In this document: positions 7,715-17,919 of the stretch, one piece after another | Layout: every line of letters starts with the position of its first letter | Numbering within the stretch: the stretch's first letter is position 1 | Assembly: GCF_032911445.1 (NCBI RefSeq) | Contig: NZ_JAWJEJ010000001.1 | Coordinates: 3,162,001-3,226,000 of the forward strand | DNA from: Sphingomonas sp. HF-S4 | GTDB taxonomy: Bacteria > Pseudomonadota > Alphaproteobacteria > Sphingomonadales > Sphingomonadaceae | DNA: 64,000 nt | Direction: 5' to 3' | The notes under the pieces: generated by a model | Told to the model about the DNA's origin: nothing | What the model saw: only the letters and a program-made list of their open reading frames with translations | Databases searched by the model: none | Made by a program: the position numbers and the translations under genes

Positions 7715-9440
7715 GCGCGCCTGGTCCCCGACGCCGATTCTGCCGCCTGTCGACGATGACCCGGGTGCCTGTTCGGTGCCGCGCGGCGGGAGCTGGCGTC
7801 CCGGCGCACGCTGGGCGCGCGACGGCGCCGCGAAAAGTGCCGATATCGAGGAGCAGATCGCTCGCCTTCCCGCGCATCAGCGACCCCCCATGCGCGTGCT
7901 CGGCCGGCGATCGGAGCCCGCCGATCCGCCGTTTCGCGCGATGCGGCCGGACGAAGGCGGCCCGGCCGGTGCTGCACTCACGCCGGTCGCGATGCCTTTA
8001 TCGGGCCGCCCGACGGTGCTGATCGAACGCGTCGGACAGCGCGAGATCGTGACCGCCGCCTGCCCGGTCGCGCTGGGGCTGGGCCTCGCGCCCGGCATGG
8101 CCGCCGCCCACGCTCGTGCATTGGTCGGCGATCTCGATGTCCAGGACGCCGATCCTGCGGCCGACCGCATCTGGCTCGATCGTCTCGCGCTCCACGCCGT
8201 CACGCATTGGACCCCGACCGTCAGCGTGTCCGGCAGTGACGGCATCTGGCTCGACATGACCGGCGCCAGCCATCTGTTCGGCGGGGAGCCACGCTTTTGC
8301 CGTCACGTGCTGCGCTTTCTCGCGCGGCTCGGCTTCTCGGGCGCGATCGCCATCGCCGGCACGCCGGGCGCTGCCCATGCCCTCGCCCGCTATGGCGGCG
8401 CGTCGATAACGATCCTGCCGCCATCCACCGAAGCTTCGGCCTTGGCGGGCCTTCCGATGGCCGCGCTGCGCCTCCAGCCCGATGCGCTGGTTGCCGCAGC
8501 GCGGTTCGGGCTCGAACGTGTCGGCGACCTCTATCCGATGCCACGCGGTCCGCTGGCGCGCCGCCTCGGCCTTGCCGCCGTCGAGCGGCTCGACCAGGCG
8601 CTCGGGCGCGCGGCCGAGCCAATCGTCGCGGTGATTCCGTTCGAGGCGCCCGAAGTCACGCGCCGGCTGCTCGAGCCGATCGGAACCGCCGAATCGATCG
8701 CGCAGGTGATCGCCGATCTGGTCGACGATCTGGTGCTGGTCCTCCAGCAGCGGGGACTGGGGGTTCGCAGCGTCGTGCTGACCGCCGTCCGCGTCGACGG
8801 CGCCGATCAGCGGATCGCGATCGGCGCATCTCGCGCGACCCGCGACGCCCGGCATCTCGTGCGCATGTTCGGCCTGAAGATCGAGATGATCGATCCGGGG
8901 CTCGGCATCGAGGCGATGCACCTGGCCGTTCCGCACAGCGAACCGCTCGGTTCGCGTCTTGGCGACACGCTGCTGCCGGAAAGCGGCGATGCGCCGGACC
9001 TGGCACCGGCGATCGACCAGCTTGCCGGGCGCGCCGGGGAGCAGGCGGTGTTCCGGCAGACTCTCGAGCAAAGCGATGTGCCCGAGCGCGCCGTGCGGCG
9101 CGCCGGCCCGCTCGCGACCGTCGCGGGCTGGCCAGCCTGGAAGCGGCCGGTCCGCATGCTCCGGCGCCCCGAAATGCTCAGCCATGTCGTCGCCTTGCTT
9201 CCGGACCATCCGCCGCGGCGCTTCACCTGGCGGGGCAAGCCCTATGCCGTCACGGCCGGCGACGGGCCCGAACGCATCCATGGCGAATGGTGGCGGACCG
9301 ACCGCGAGCTTTGGGCGGTGCGCGACTATTTCCGCGTTGAAGTCGAGGGCGGACAGCGTTTCTGGGTGTTTCGGCGCGGCGACGGCGTCGTGCCCGAGAC
9401 CGGCGACCTCAGCTGGTATCTACACGGCTTCTTCGGCTGA
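7632..9440 (+). CDS. imuB: ImuB, inactive Y-family polymerase hub
   Basis: 602 residues from the ATG at 7632 ([19 protein letters not shown]), the conserved ImuB beginning; the open frame upstream belongs to overlapping imuA. ImuB has a Y-family fold but lacks the catalytic acidic residues and instead links DnaE2 to the beta clamp. The central [17 protein letters not shown] segment (usually D-x-TG-(A/C)-x-HLFGGE) and the C-terminal [12 protein letters not shown] and [19 protein letters not shown] blocks are characteristic. The N-terminus carries a long Pro-rich insert (about residues 25-100). Its stop overlaps the dnaE2 start (TGATG). Confidence 0.94.
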   Translation: MTRVASLYLPQLAIERLRRLQRPAAPPERAWSPTPILPPVDDDPGACSVPRGGSWRPGARWARDGAAKSADIEEQIARLPAHQRPPMRVLGRRSEPADPPFRAMRPDEGGPAGAALTPVAMPLSGRPTVLIERVGQREIVTAACPVALGLGLAPGMAAAHARALVGDLDVQDADPAADRIWLDRLALHAVTHWTPTVSVSGSDGIWLDMTGASHLFGGEPRFCRHVLRFLARLGFSGAIAIAGTPGAAHALARYGGASITILPPSTEASALAGLPMAALRLQPDALVAAARFGLERVGDLYPMPRGPLARRLGLAAVERLDQALGRAAEPIVAVIPFEAPEVTRRLLEPIGTAESIAQVIADLVDDLVLVLQQRGLGVRSVVLTAVRVDGADQRIAIGASRATRDARHLVRMFGLKIEMIDPGLGIEAMHLAVPHSEPLGSRLGDTLLPESGDAPDLAPAIDQLAGRAGEQAVFRQTLEQSDVPERAVRRAGPLATVAGWPAWKRPVRMLRRPEMLSHVVALLPDHPPRRFTWRGKPYAVTAGDGPERIHGEWWRTDRELWAVRDYFRVEVEGGQRFWVFRRGDGVVPETGDLSWYLHGFFG

Positions 9441-12400
9441 TGACGACCTATGTCGAGCTGCAGGTGACCAGCCATTTCTCCTTTCTTCGGGGCGCCTCCT
9501 CCCCCGAGGAATTGTTCGCCGCCGCGCAGCTACAGGGCCATCGCGCGCTCGGGCTGTGCGATCGGGGCAGCGTCGCCGGCGTAGTGCGCGGCTGGGACGG
9601 GCAGAAGGCGACCGGCGTGCGGATGATCCCCGGCGCGCGCGTCGACCTGACCGATGGGCGCGCAATGTTGCTCTATCCGACCGACCGTCAGGCCTGGTCG
9701 CGACTCACCCGATTGCTGTCGCGCGGCAAGGCGCGCGGCGGCAAGGGCTCTTGCATCCTCGACTGGCAGGACGTCGCGCATCATGCCGGGGGACTGGTCG
9801 CGATCCTGCTGCCGGACCTCGCCGACGCCGTCACCCGCGACCATTTGCTGGAACTGGCCGCATTGTTCGGCACGCGTGCTCATTGCGCGCTGTCGCTGCG
9901 CCGCCGCCCCGACGAGTTCGAGCGGCTCCACGCCCTCGATGCGCTCGCCCGCGAGACGGTCGTGCGCGCGGTCGCGACCGGCGACATTCTCTATCACACC
10001 CCCGAGGCGCGTCCGCTGCAGGACGTGGTGACAGCCATTCGCGAACGGACCACGGTCGATGCGCTCGGCTTCCGGCGCGAGCGCTTCATGGACCGGCATC
10101 TCAAATCGCCGGCAGAGGTGGAGCGCCGCTTTGCCGCCTTCCCCGATGCGATCCAGGCGAGCGCGGACATCGCGGCGATGTGCACCTTCGATCTCGGCGA
10201 GATCCGCTACCAATATCCCTATGAGCAGGTGATGGCCGGCAAGTCCGCGCAGGAGGCGCTGACCCTCCTGACGCAGGAGGCGGCGGCGGCGAAGTTCCCC
10301 GATGGCGTGCCTTCGGCCTATGCCGATCAGATCGCCCATGAGCTCAAACTGATCGGGGAGCTCGGCTACGCGCCCTATTTCCTCACCGTCCGCGCGATCG
10401 TCGACGAGAGTCGTCGCCGCGGCATCCTCTGTCAGGGGCGCGGCTCGGCCGCGAACAGCTGCGTCTGCTTCCTGCTCGGCATCACCTCGATCGATCCGAT
10501 CCAGCATGAGCTGCTGTTCGAGCGGTTCGTCTCTGGCGAGCGCAAGGAGCCGCCCGACATCGACGTCGATTTCGAGCATGAGCGCCGCGAAGAGATCATC
10601 CAGTGGATCTACGAAACCTATGGCCGGCACCGTTCCGCGCTGACCGCGGTGGTGACGCGCTACCGCACCCGTGGCGCCGTCGCGGAGGTGGGCAAGGCAT
10701 TGGGGCTGCCGCGCGACCTGACCAAGATGCTGACCGGGCTGGTCTGGGGCTGGTCGATGGACGGCATCTCCGACGAGCAGATCGCGAGCCTCAACCTCAA
10801 TTCCAGTGATCATCGCCTCAAGCTGACCTTGCGCCTCGCGCGCCAGCTGATCGGCACCCCGCGCCACCTCTCCCAGCATCCCGGCGGCTTCGTGCTGACC
10901 CAAGACCGCTTGGACGATCTGGTGCCGATCGAGCCCGCGCGGATGGAGGACCGCCAGATCATCGAATGGGACAAGGACGATATCGACGCGCTCCGCTTCA
11001 TGAAGGTCGACGTGCTGGGGCTCGGCATGCTCGGCTGCATGAACCGCGCCTTCAACCTGCTCGAGGCCCACAAGGGCGTGAAGGTCGGGATGGCCGACCT
11101 CCAGGACGACGATCCCGACGTCTACAAGATGATCCAGAAGGCCGACACGCTCGGCGTCTTCCAGATCGAATCGCGCGCGCAGATGTCGATGCTGCCGCGG
11201 ATGAAGCCGACTCGATTCTACGATCTCGTCATCGAAGTCGCGATCGTCCGGCCCGGCCCCATCCAGGGCGACATGGTCCATCCCTATCTGCGCCGGCGTG
11301 AGGGCAAGGAGAAGCCCGAATATCCCAAGCCCGAGCTGCGCGCCGTGCTCGAGAAAACGCTGGGCGTGCCGCTGTTCCAGGAGCAGGCGATGAAGGTCGC
11401 GATCGTCGGCGCCGGGTTCACCGCGGCCGAGGCGGATCAGCTCCGGCGCGCCATGGCGACCTTCAAGCTGACCGGCGGCGTCAGCCATTTCTACGACAAG
11501 CTGGTCGGGGGCATGGTCGCGCGCGGCTATCCGCAGGATTTCGCCGAGCGGACGTTCAAGCAGATCGAGGGATTCGGCTCCTACGGCTTTCCCGAGAGCC
11601 ATGCGGCCTCCTTCGCCAAGATCGCTTATGCCTCGTGCTGGATGAAGCATCATCATCCCGATGTCTTCTGTGCGGCATTGCTCAACGCCCAGCCGATGGG
11701 CTTCTACGCGCCCGCCCAGATCGTCCGCGACGCTCAGCTGCACAGTGTCGAGGTGCGGCCGGTCTCGATCAACCACAGCCATTGGGACTGCACGCTCGAG
11801 CCGCCGAAGCCGGGCGGCCGCCACCTCGCGGTGCGGCTCGGCTTCCGTCAGGTGCGCGGGCTCGCCAATGTCCATGGCGCGGCGATCGCGGTGGCGCGGG
11901 GCAATGCGGCTTATGAAAGCGTCGAGGAGGTCTGGCGCCGCGCCGGCGTGCCGCGCGCCGCGATCGAGCGGCTCGCCGAGGCCGATGCCTTTCATTGCAT
12001 AGCCGAAGATCGCCGGCAGGGTCTGTGGAAGGTCAAGGGCCTCGGCGAAGCACCGCTGCCGCTGTTCGCCGCCGCCGACGCCCGCGAAGGCGGCTTCTCG
12101 CCCGAGGGGCTCGAGCCGCGCGTCACGCTCCAGCCGCTTACCGACGGGCGCGAGGTGGTCGAGGACTATCGCTCGCTTCAGCTGTCGCTGCGCGCGCATC
12201 CTTTGTCCTTCCTGCGCGAGCAGCTCGCCGCCGAAAAGGTCGTGCGCTGCGGCGATCTCGCGGGCATCCGCGACGGGCGCCATGTCGAGGTCGCGGGCGT
12301 GATCCTCGTCCGCCAGCGGCCGGGGTCAGCACGCGGCGTGCTGTTCATCACCATCGAGGACGAGACCGGCGTCGCTAACGGCATCCTCTGGCCCGACCGG

Positions 12401-12703
12401 TTTGAGAAGCAGCGCCGCGCCGTGATGTCGGCATCCATGGTGTCACTGCGCGGGCGGCTCCAGAAGGAAGGCCAGGTCATCCATGTCATCGTCGATCGCG
12501 TGGTGCCGCGCGACGAGATGCTGCGCTCGATCGGAAGGATGGATATGCCCGTGCCCTTCGGCCGCGGCGATGGCGCGACCCATGCCGGCAGTCCCGACCG
12601 CGGCGATCCGGGCTGGAAGCCGCGCGACCTATACTCGCCGCCCTTTCCGAACGGGGTTGATCCCGAGGATTTGATCAAAGTGCGCAGCCATGATTTCCAC
12701 TAG
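9440..12703 (+). CDS. dnaE2: DnaE2, error-prone DNA polymerase III alpha subunit
   Basis: 1087 residues, full length for DnaE2. The N-terminal PHP domain ([22 protein letters not shown]) is followed by the C-family polymerase core with the QGRGSAANS block and the catalytic [15 protein letters not shown] acidic cluster. A helix-hairpin-helix region and a C-terminal OB-fold ([18 protein letters not shown]) follow. It carries out translesion synthesis with ImuA/ImuB under SOS control. The ATG overlaps the imuB stop by one base, so the three genes are one operon. Confidence 0.96.
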   Translation: MTTYVELQVTSHFSFLRGASSPEELFAAAQLQGHRALGLCDRGSVAGVVRGWDGQKATGVRMIPGARVDLTDGRAMLLYPTDRQAWSRLTRLLSRGKARGGKGSCILDWQDVAHHAGGLVAILLPDLADAVTRDHLLELAALFGTRAHCALSLRRRPDEFERLHALDALARETVVRAVATGDILYHTPEARPLQDVVTAIRERTTVDALGFRRERFMDRHLKSPAEVERRFAAFPDAIQASADIAAMCTFDLGEIRYQYPYEQVMAGKSAQEALTLLTQEAAAAKFPDGVPSAYADQIAHELKLIGELGYAPYFLTVRAIVDESRRRGILCQGRGSAANSCVCFLLGITSIDPIQHELLFERFVSGERKEPPDIDVDFEHERREEIIQWIYETYGRHRSALTAVVTRYRTRGAVAEVGKALGLPRDLTKMLTGLVWGWSMDGISDEQIASLNLNSSDHRLKLTLRLARQLIGTPRHLSQHPGGFVLTQDRLDDLVPIEPARMEDRQIIEWDKDDIDALRFMKVDVLGLGMLGCMNRAFNLLEAHKGVKVGMADLQDDDPDVYKMIQKADTLGVFQIESRAQMSMLPRMKPTRFYDLVIEVAIVRPGPIQGDMVHPYLRRREGKEKPEYPKPELRAVLEKTLGVPLFQEQAMKVAIVGAGFTAAEADQLRRAMATFKLTGGVSHFYDKLVGGMVARGYPQDFAERTFKQIEGFGSYGFPESHAASFAKIAYASCWMKHHHPDVFCAALLNAQPMGFYAPAQIVRDAQLHSVEVRPVSINHSHWDCTLEPPKPGGRHLAVRLGFRQVRGLANVHGAAIAVARGNAAYESVEEVWRRAGVPRAAIERLAEADAFHCIAEDRRQGLWKVKGLGEAPLPLFAAADAREGGFSPEGLEPRVTLQPLTDGREVVEDYRSLQLSLRAHPLSFLREQLAAEKVVRCGDLAGIRDGRHVEVAGVILVRQRPGSARGVLFITIEDETGVANGILWPDRFEKQRRAVMSASMVSLRGRLQKEGQVIHVIVDRVVPRDEMLRSIGRMDMPVPFGRGDGATHAGSPDRGDPGWKPRDLYSPPFPNGVDPEDLIKVRSHDFH

Positions 12704-12733
12704 GCGCGGCCCACATCGACAGCCTAGGTCGCG

Positions 12734-12747
12734 ATGATCACGATCAT
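12734..12747. repeat. short inverted repeat upstream of the SH3-domain gene
   Basis: ATGATC-AC-GATCAT, a perfect 6-bp dyad with 2-nt spacer between dnaE2 and the SH3-domain gene, 14 nt before the next ATG. It could be an operator or a weak terminator hairpin for dnaE2; no T-tract follows. Confidence 0.35.
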
Positions 12748-12761
12748 GCTAGACCGTTCCG

Positions 12762-14255
12762 ATGTCCGATGATGTGTCGCCGAAGAAAAGCTTCGATATC
12801 TCGCAGGCCCTGAAGCCGGCCAAGGCGGTGCTGCCCGGGATCGGGGAAGTCTCCGTTCGCATTCGAACCGTCTCGTTCCTCAAATGGTTCGGGGAGGGCG
12901 AACGGCGCCGTCGGTGGGCCGATGGCGCTGACTTCTTGCGGGTGTTGCTGCGCGAGCGCGTGGCGCCGCCGGAAGATGTCGAGGAAGCGGACAAGCCGGG
13001 GCTGGATGCCGCCTTCGTCGAAGAACTCGATTCCGGTCAGCTCGAAACGATCGCCGAGCAGCTACTCGTCGCGGCGACTCCCATCTTCCGGTCGCTCGGC
13101 GCCAGCAGGAAAAAAGGTGCCAACACCGAGGGAAGTGCAGACACCGTCGGATCGGACGGAGAAGGAAGGCCGACCGACAGGCTGTTGGTGGGCGCTCGCC
13201 GCTACCTCCTCGATTTCGAGACCGGCCAGAAAGAGGCGGCAAGCCGCATCACGCAATCGTTAGGTGTTGGCTCCGTGATGCGCGAGCTCCATCGCTACAA
13301 CAGATTGGCGGAACTGGGCAGAACCGTCGATCGGCTGAGCCTGGGAATGATCGAGCAAACCCGGCTCGAACAGCTCGCGCGCGGCGACGCTTTCGGCCGG
13401 GCCTTTGGCGAACACGATACGATCAGCAAGCTATTCGCCGCCACCGCGCAGATCGGCACAATCGGCAACCTCTCGAAACTCCTGGGGCTCACCCAGATGG
13501 ATCGCGATCGCTGGATCTCCGCCAGTCGGCTTCTGGGCCTCGGCATCTCCAGTTCCGTCCTGGCGGCGGCGCAGGGGCTTACGGCATCGTCGATGATGTC
13601 GCAGTTCGAGCGGGAAGCCGCGGCGATGTACCGGCCCGGCTATCAGTCCCTCGCTTCGCTTGCTCTGGAAGGCGAGATCGCGCGAGGCGCGGCGTCCGAC
13701 CTTCTTCACGAGTATGACACGGAACGCCGCGAGGCTCCCTTGTTCGATGCTGTCCTCGATGCGATCGAGACCTTGGACGATGACGAAGCGTCGCCTGCGG
13801 AGCGCCTGGCGCTGCTCGAAACAGTTATCGGGCTGATCCGGGGTGCAGCGGGCTGGGCCAGATCCGAAGTGCAGAAGGCGGGTGTCGTTTCCCTGATCGC
13901 GGCCGTTGCCGCCATCCTGGCGCTTTATCCCGACCTTATCCCGTGGCGCGGGGAGGCCGAGCCCAACAAGGAGATGGTCGAAGCCGTTGCGGAGATCAAA
14001 GGCCTTCGCGCCGATTTCGAAGCAGCGCGCGATGTGGGCGACCGCAAGCATATCCGCTATGTTCACGGCCGGGCCAATTTGCGGGCGGCGCCCGAACGGC
14101 AGGGTCTGGTGATCAGAATTGTCTACCCGGATCAATGGGTAGAGGTGCGTGACGCCCGCGGCGATTGGGCGCGCGTGGCGGTGTACGACTACAGTTCGGA
14201 CGCCCCGGCTGAGGGGTGGATACATCGCGGCAATCTTCGCGTAGCGCCTGAGTGA
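12762..14255 (+). CDS. hypothetical protein with membrane helix and C-terminal bacterial SH3 domain
   Basis: 497 residues. The first 370 residues are helical and not recognised. A hydrophobic segment (VVSLIAAVAAILALYPDLIP, about residue 377) looks like one transmembrane helix. The last 65 residues form a bacterial SH3 domain (HGRANLRAAPERQG, then VEVRDARGDWARVAV and GWIHRGNLRV), a module that usually binds peptidoglycan. It begins 58 nt after dnaE2 on the same strand. The topology suggests a cytoplasmic helical domain tethered to a periplasmic wall-binding domain. Function unknown. Confidence 0.7.
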   Translation: MSDDVSPKKSFDISQALKPAKAVLPGIGEVSVRIRTVSFLKWFGEGERRRRWADGADFLRVLLRERVAPPEDVEEADKPGLDAAFVEELDSGQLETIAEQLLVAATPIFRSLGASRKKGANTEGSADTVGSDGEGRPTDRLLVGARRYLLDFETGQKEAASRITQSLGVGSVMRELHRYNRLAELGRTVDRLSLGMIEQTRLEQLARGDAFGRAFGEHDTISKLFAATAQIGTIGNLSKLLGLTQMDRDRWISASRLLGLGISSSVLAAAQGLTASSMMSQFEREAAAMYRPGYQSLASLALEGEIARGAASDLLHEYDTERREAPLFDAVLDAIETLDDDEASPAERLALLETVIGLIRGAAGWARSEVQKAGVVSLIAAVAAILALYPDLIPWRGEAEPNKEMVEAVAEIKGLRADFEAARDVGDRKHIRYVHGRANLRAAPERQGLVIRIVYPDQWVEVRDARGDWARVAVYDYSSDAPAEGWIHRGNLRVAPE

Positions 14256-14365
14256 GATATAAGGGGAAGGCCTTCCCCTGACGCCGAGCCGCGTCTGGTC
14301 GTACCCCTTCTGCGGGGCGCCGCCCCGCAACGCCCCCCGGAGAGGGAGAGTGCGGCCGGTTCGGC

Positions 14366-14410
14366 CGTGACGGGTCAGGGCCGAGAGAGAGTCTCTCGGC
14401 GCCCGTCGCG
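14366..14410 (+). promoter_or_regulatory. nested stem-loop leader before the DUF932 gene
   Basis: An outer stem pairs 14366-14374 with 14402-14410 (core GACGGG/CCCGTC). It encloses a perfect 9-bp hairpin, GCCGAGAGA (14380-14388) with TCTCTCGGC (14392-14400). The Shine-Dalgarno GGAG follows at once and the ATG is at 14421. It is closely related to the leader at 15686-15732. It could act as a translational control RNA or a protein-binding DNA site. Confidence 0.55.
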
Positions 14411-14420
14411 GAGAATCTCC

Positions 14421-15620
14421 ATGGCAACTGTCCTCAACCACACATCCGCGCCGCCACCGCGTTCCGGCTCGTACAAGGTCGACATCTCGCGCGGGCAACG
14501 CATTGGCCGCGTCTCGTCCGAATGGTTCTCGCGGCCCGACGACGAGCGCTTCCTGTCGCTCACCGAGCTTCACGCGGCGGTCGAGGCGCGGGCCCGGCGC
14601 GCCTCGACCCGGACCGTGGAGACCCGCCAGGTTCGGGTGGAGGCGAGCCGCGACGATCCCGAGCGGCTGGCGCTTCTGCTCCCCGGCCGTGACGCTCCGG
14701 TCGCGCCAACCCATTGGTCGTTCGGCCAGCTCTGCGGCTTGGTCGGCGCGCCGTCCGGCTATCTGCGGCAGCTGCCCGCACCGCTCTCCGGCATCAACTT
14801 GCAGCACGGCCTGCTGACCCATCGCGGCGAGCTCATCAAGACGCTCGAGACCGAGGACGGGCGCACCGAGCTGCGCGCCGTGACCGGTCCCGATTATGGC
14901 AGGATCTGGGATCACGAGCTGGTCGCGGCCGTGATGCGGATCGCTGGCAACGGCACCGGCGACACGCGCTGGAAGGTACCGGGCATGCTCGATTGGGCGA
15001 CCATGACCCATAACCCGTTCGTCGAAGTGACGAAGGACACGACCACGCTCTATGCGAGCGACCGCGACGTCTTCCTGTTCCTCGTCGACGACATGCATCC
15101 GATCGAAGCCGGCAAGCTGCCCAACGGCGATCCCGACCTCTATTTCCGCGGCTTCTACTGCTGGAACAGCGAGGTCGGCTCGAAGACGCTCGGCATGGCG
15201 AGCTTCTATCTGCGCGCGGTCTGCATGAACCGCAACATCTGGGGCGCCGAGGGCTTCGAGGAGATCAGCATCCGCCACTCGAAGTTTGCCGCCAACCGCT
15301 TCGCGCATGAGGCGGCACCTGCGCTCGAGACTTTCGCCGACTCCTCGCCTGCGCCCTTCATGTCGGGCATCATGGCCGCGCGCCAGCGGGTGGTCGCGCG
15401 CAGCGACGAGGACCGGCAGGACTTCCTGCGCAAGCGCGGCTTCTCCAAAGCGGAGACCGGCAGGATCATCGCCACGGTGCTCGACGAGGAGGGCCATCCG
15501 CCCGCGTCCATCTTCGACTTCGTCCAGGGCATCACCGCGGTCGCACGCGACAAGCCCCATCAGGACGCCCGGCTCGAGCTCGAGGGCAAGGCGGCGAAGC
15601 TGCTCGCGGGTGCCGCCTGA
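14421..15620 (+). CDS. DUF932 domain-containing plasmid/ICE protein
   Basis: 399 residues from the ATG at 14421. The DUF932 core is recognisable: TELHAAVEARARRAS near the N-terminus, then LCGLVGAPSGYLRQLPAPL, RAVTGPDYGRIWDHELV, and FLVDDMHPIEAGKLPNGDPD. The family is common on plasmids, phages and integrative elements of alphaproteobacteria. Its role is unproven, but it is usually next to ParB-like and Toprim genes, as here. A structured leader precedes it. Confidence 0.87.
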   Translation: MATVLNHTSAPPPRSGSYKVDISRGQRIGRVSSEWFSRPDDERFLSLTELHAAVEARARRASTRTVETRQVRVEASRDDPERLALLLPGRDAPVAPTHWSFGQLCGLVGAPSGYLRQLPAPLSGINLQHGLLTHRGELIKTLETEDGRTELRAVTGPDYGRIWDHELVAAVMRIAGNGTGDTRWKVPGMLDWATMTHNPFVEVTKDTTTLYASDRDVFLFLVDDMHPIEAGKLPNGDPDLYFRGFYCWNSEVGSKTLGMASFYLRAVCMNRNIWGAEGFEEISIRHSKFAANRFAHEAAPALETFADSSPAPFMSGIMAARQRVVARSDEDRQDFLRKRGFSKAETGRIIATVLDEEGHPPASIFDFVQGITAVARDKPHQDARLELEGKAAKLLAGAA

Positions 15621-15685
15621 CATCCGCAACCCCTGCCCGCGGGTCCGGCGCGGTCCTCCCCAAAGGGAGAGGGCTGCGCCGTCGC

Positions 15686-15732
15686 CATGACGGGTTGAGG
15701 GTCGAGAGAGAGGCTCCCGGCCGCCCGTCATG
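15686..15732 (+). promoter_or_regulatory. nested stem-loop leader before the parB-like gene
   Basis: CATGACGGG (15686-15694) pairs perfectly with CCCGTCATG (15724-15732), enclosing a second hairpin (15701-15708 with 15714-15721, one mismatch and one wobble). GGAG overlaps the base of the stem and the ATG is at 15743. Compared with 14366-14410, base changes in the outer stem are paired (G-C to A-T, T-G to T-A), which supports conservation of structure. Confidence 0.55.
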
Positions 15733-15742
15733 GAGAAGACCC

Positions 15743-17857
15743 ATGACCAAGCCGACCAAAATCGCGCTCAGTGCCTCGCGCGACATTCCCTTCAACCAGC
15801 TGGTGCTCAGCCAGTCCAATGTCCGGCGCGTGAAGGCGGGCGTCTCGATCGACGCGCTCGCCACCGACATCGCCCGGCGCGGGCTACTCCAGAGTCTGAC
15901 GGTACGCGCGCAGCGCGACGAGTCCGGCGCCGAGACCGGCAAGTTCGAGGTGCCGGCGGGCGGCCGCCGCTTCCGGGCGCTGCAGCAACTCGTCAAGGCC
16001 AAGCGCCTGTCGCGCACGGCGCCGGTGCCGTGCATCGTGCGCGAGGATGACGAGATCTCGGCCGAGGAGGATTCGCTCGCCGAGAACACCCACCGCGAAG
16101 CGCTCCACCCGCTCGACCAGTTTCGCGCGATGCAGCAGCTCGCCGGCCAGGGCAGCGATGTCGAGACGATCGCCGCGACCTTCATGACCACGCCCGCGGT
16201 GGTGAAGCAGCGCCTCCGTCTCGCCTCGGTCTCGCCGCGGCTCCACGACATCTATGCCGAGGATTGGATGACGCTCGAGCAACTCATGGCCTTCTCGGTG
16301 TCCGAGGACCATGCGCGCCAGGAGCAGGTCTGGGAGTTGCTCCAGTCGAGCCACAACAAGCAGCCCTGGATGATCCGCCACAAACTCACCGAGGAAACGG
16401 TGCGCGCATCGGACAAGCGCGTCCGCTTCGTCGGTCTAGACGCCTATCAGGCGGCCGGCGGCTATGTGCTGCGGGACCTATTCGAGGCCGATGACGGCGG
16501 CTGGGTCCAGGACGTCGCCCTGCTCGACGCCCTTGTTGACGAAAAGCTAAAGGCCGAGGCGGACCGCATCGCCGGTGAGGGGTGGAAGTGGATCGCCGTC
16601 GCGGTCGAATTTCCCTACGACGCCGATGCCGGCATGCGCATGCTCGAAGGCGAGCAGCCGCCGCTCACCGACGAACAGGAAGCCCGGCTCGAGGCGCTGC
16701 GCCGCGAAGCCGAGCAGCTCGAGAACGACTGGTCAGGCAAGCCCGAGATCTCCGACGAGATCGACGCCCGCGTGACCGCGATTGACGAGGAGATCGCCGC
16801 GATCCTGGAGCGGCCGCTCGCCTATGATCCTGAGGAGGTGGCGCGCGCGGGTGTGTTCATCAGCATCGACCGGCTGGGCGGCCTCGACATCGACCGCGGC
16901 TATGTCCGGCCCGAGGACGAGCCCGGGCTCGAGATCGTCGATGACGAGGTGCCGGACCCGGATGCCTTGGCCGAGCGCGCCGACGCCGATCAGGCAGCGA
17001 TGGGATGTGGCGAGCTGACGGCTCCGGACCCGAGCGAGGACGAGGAAGAACAGGAGGACCCAGGCAAGCCGCTGCCCGACCGGCTGGTGACCGAGCTCAC
17101 CACCTGGCGCACGCTGGCGCTGCGCAATGCCGTCGCGCTCAGCCCGGGGGTGGCGTTCGCGGCCGTGCTCCACGCGCTCGTGCTCGATGGCTTCTACCGC
17201 TATGCCGGCACCGAGAGCTGCGTCGAGATCTCGGTCCGCGGCGGGAGCCTCGGCACCCATGCGCCCGGGCTCGGCGATAGCCTGTCGGCGCAGGCGATCG
17301 CGAAGCGCCACGAGGCTTGGGGCCAGCGGCTGCCCGACGATCCCGAACAGCTCTGGGACACGCTCGCAGGCTTCAGCGCCGATGAGCAGGCCGCCTTGTT
17401 CGCGCATTGCGCCTCGTTCGGCATCAATGCGGTGTGGGAGCCGACCAGCCGCTACAATGAGAATCGGGTATCGGCGCGCACGGTCGCTGGCCGCATCGCC
17501 CATTCGCATGTCCTGGCGCGGGCATCCGGGCTCGATCTTGTGGCGGCCGGCTGGACGGCAAGGGTCGACAATTATCTCGGCCGCGTGACCAAGGCGCGCA
17601 TCCTCGCGGCGGTCGAGGAGGCGAAGGGTGCCGAGGTCTCGGCGCGGCTCGGCGGCCTCAAAAAGCCGGACATGGCGCGCGAGGCCGAGACCGTGCTCGA
17701 CGGCAGCGGCTGGCTCGCCGAGCCACTGCGGACGCCGGGACCGCTCGAACCCGACGCGCCGGATGCACCGGCCATGGCGAATGAGGATGCGACCTTGCTC
17801 GCTGCCGATCCGGCGGAACCGGACGCGGATGCGCCGTTCGCCATCGCCGCCGAATGA
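15743..17857 (+). CDS. parB: ParB/RepB/Spo0J-type DNA-binding protein
   Basis: 704 residues from the ATG at 15743. The N-terminal ParB/Sulfiredoxin-like domain has SQSNVR at about residue 26, RGLLQSLTVR, the PAGGRRFRALQQL box, and the AENTHREALHPLDQFRAM motif. An HTH follows (DVETIAATFMTTPAVVKQRLRLA). The C-terminal 450 residues are acidic and specific to the long ParB-like proteins of alphaproteobacterial plasmids and ICEs. It probably acts in partition or regulation. No parA is adjacent. A terminator follows the gene. Confidence 0.88.
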   Translation: MTKPTKIALSASRDIPFNQLVLSQSNVRRVKAGVSIDALATDIARRGLLQSLTVRAQRDESGAETGKFEVPAGGRRFRALQQLVKAKRLSRTAPVPCIVREDDEISAEEDSLAENTHREALHPLDQFRAMQQLAGQGSDVETIAATFMTTPAVVKQRLRLASVSPRLHDIYAEDWMTLEQLMAFSVSEDHARQEQVWELLQSSHNKQPWMIRHKLTEETVRASDKRVRFVGLDAYQAAGGYVLRDLFEADDGGWVQDVALLDALVDEKLKAEADRIAGEGWKWIAVAVEFPYDADAGMRMLEGEQPPLTDEQEARLEALRREAEQLENDWSGKPEISDEIDARVTAIDEEIAAILERPLAYDPEEVARAGVFISIDRLGGLDIDRGYVRPEDEPGLEIVDDEVPDPDALAERADADQAAMGCGELTAPDPSEDEEEQEDPGKPLPDRLVTELTTWRTLALRNAVALSPGVAFAAVLHALVLDGFYRYAGTESCVEISVRGGSLGTHAPGLGDSLSAQAIAKRHEAWGQRLPDDPEQLWDTLAGFSADEQAALFAHCASFGINAVWEPTSRYNENRVSARTVAGRIAHSHVLARASGLDLVAAGWTARVDNYLGRVTKARILAAVEEAKGAEVSARLGGLKKPDMAREAETVLDGSGWLAEPLRTPGPLEPDAPDAPAMANEDATLLAADPAEPDADAPFAIAAE

Positions 17858-17871
17858 AGCACTGCCACCTC

Positions 17872-17905
17872 GGGGCCCGCCACCGCGCGGGCCCCATTTT
17901 CTTTT
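17872..17905 (+). terminator. intrinsic terminator after the parB-like gene
   Basis: GGGGCCCGC (17872-17880) pairs perfectly with GCGGGCCCC (17887-17895) over a 6-nt loop, followed by ATTTTCTTTT. It lies 14 nt after the parB stop and before the Toprim gene. Confidence 0.85.
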
Positions 17906-17919
17906 CCGGGAGGCCAGTG

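Noticed and set aside
9530..12283. 917-residue open frame on the - strand
   Set aside because: Antisense to the full dnaE2 gene; the frame is open only because of GC-rich third-position bias and has no protein pattern.
13431..15731. 766-residue open frame on the - strand
   Set aside because: Crosses the ends of two well-supported + strand genes (SH3 protein and DUF932) and has no recognisable domain.
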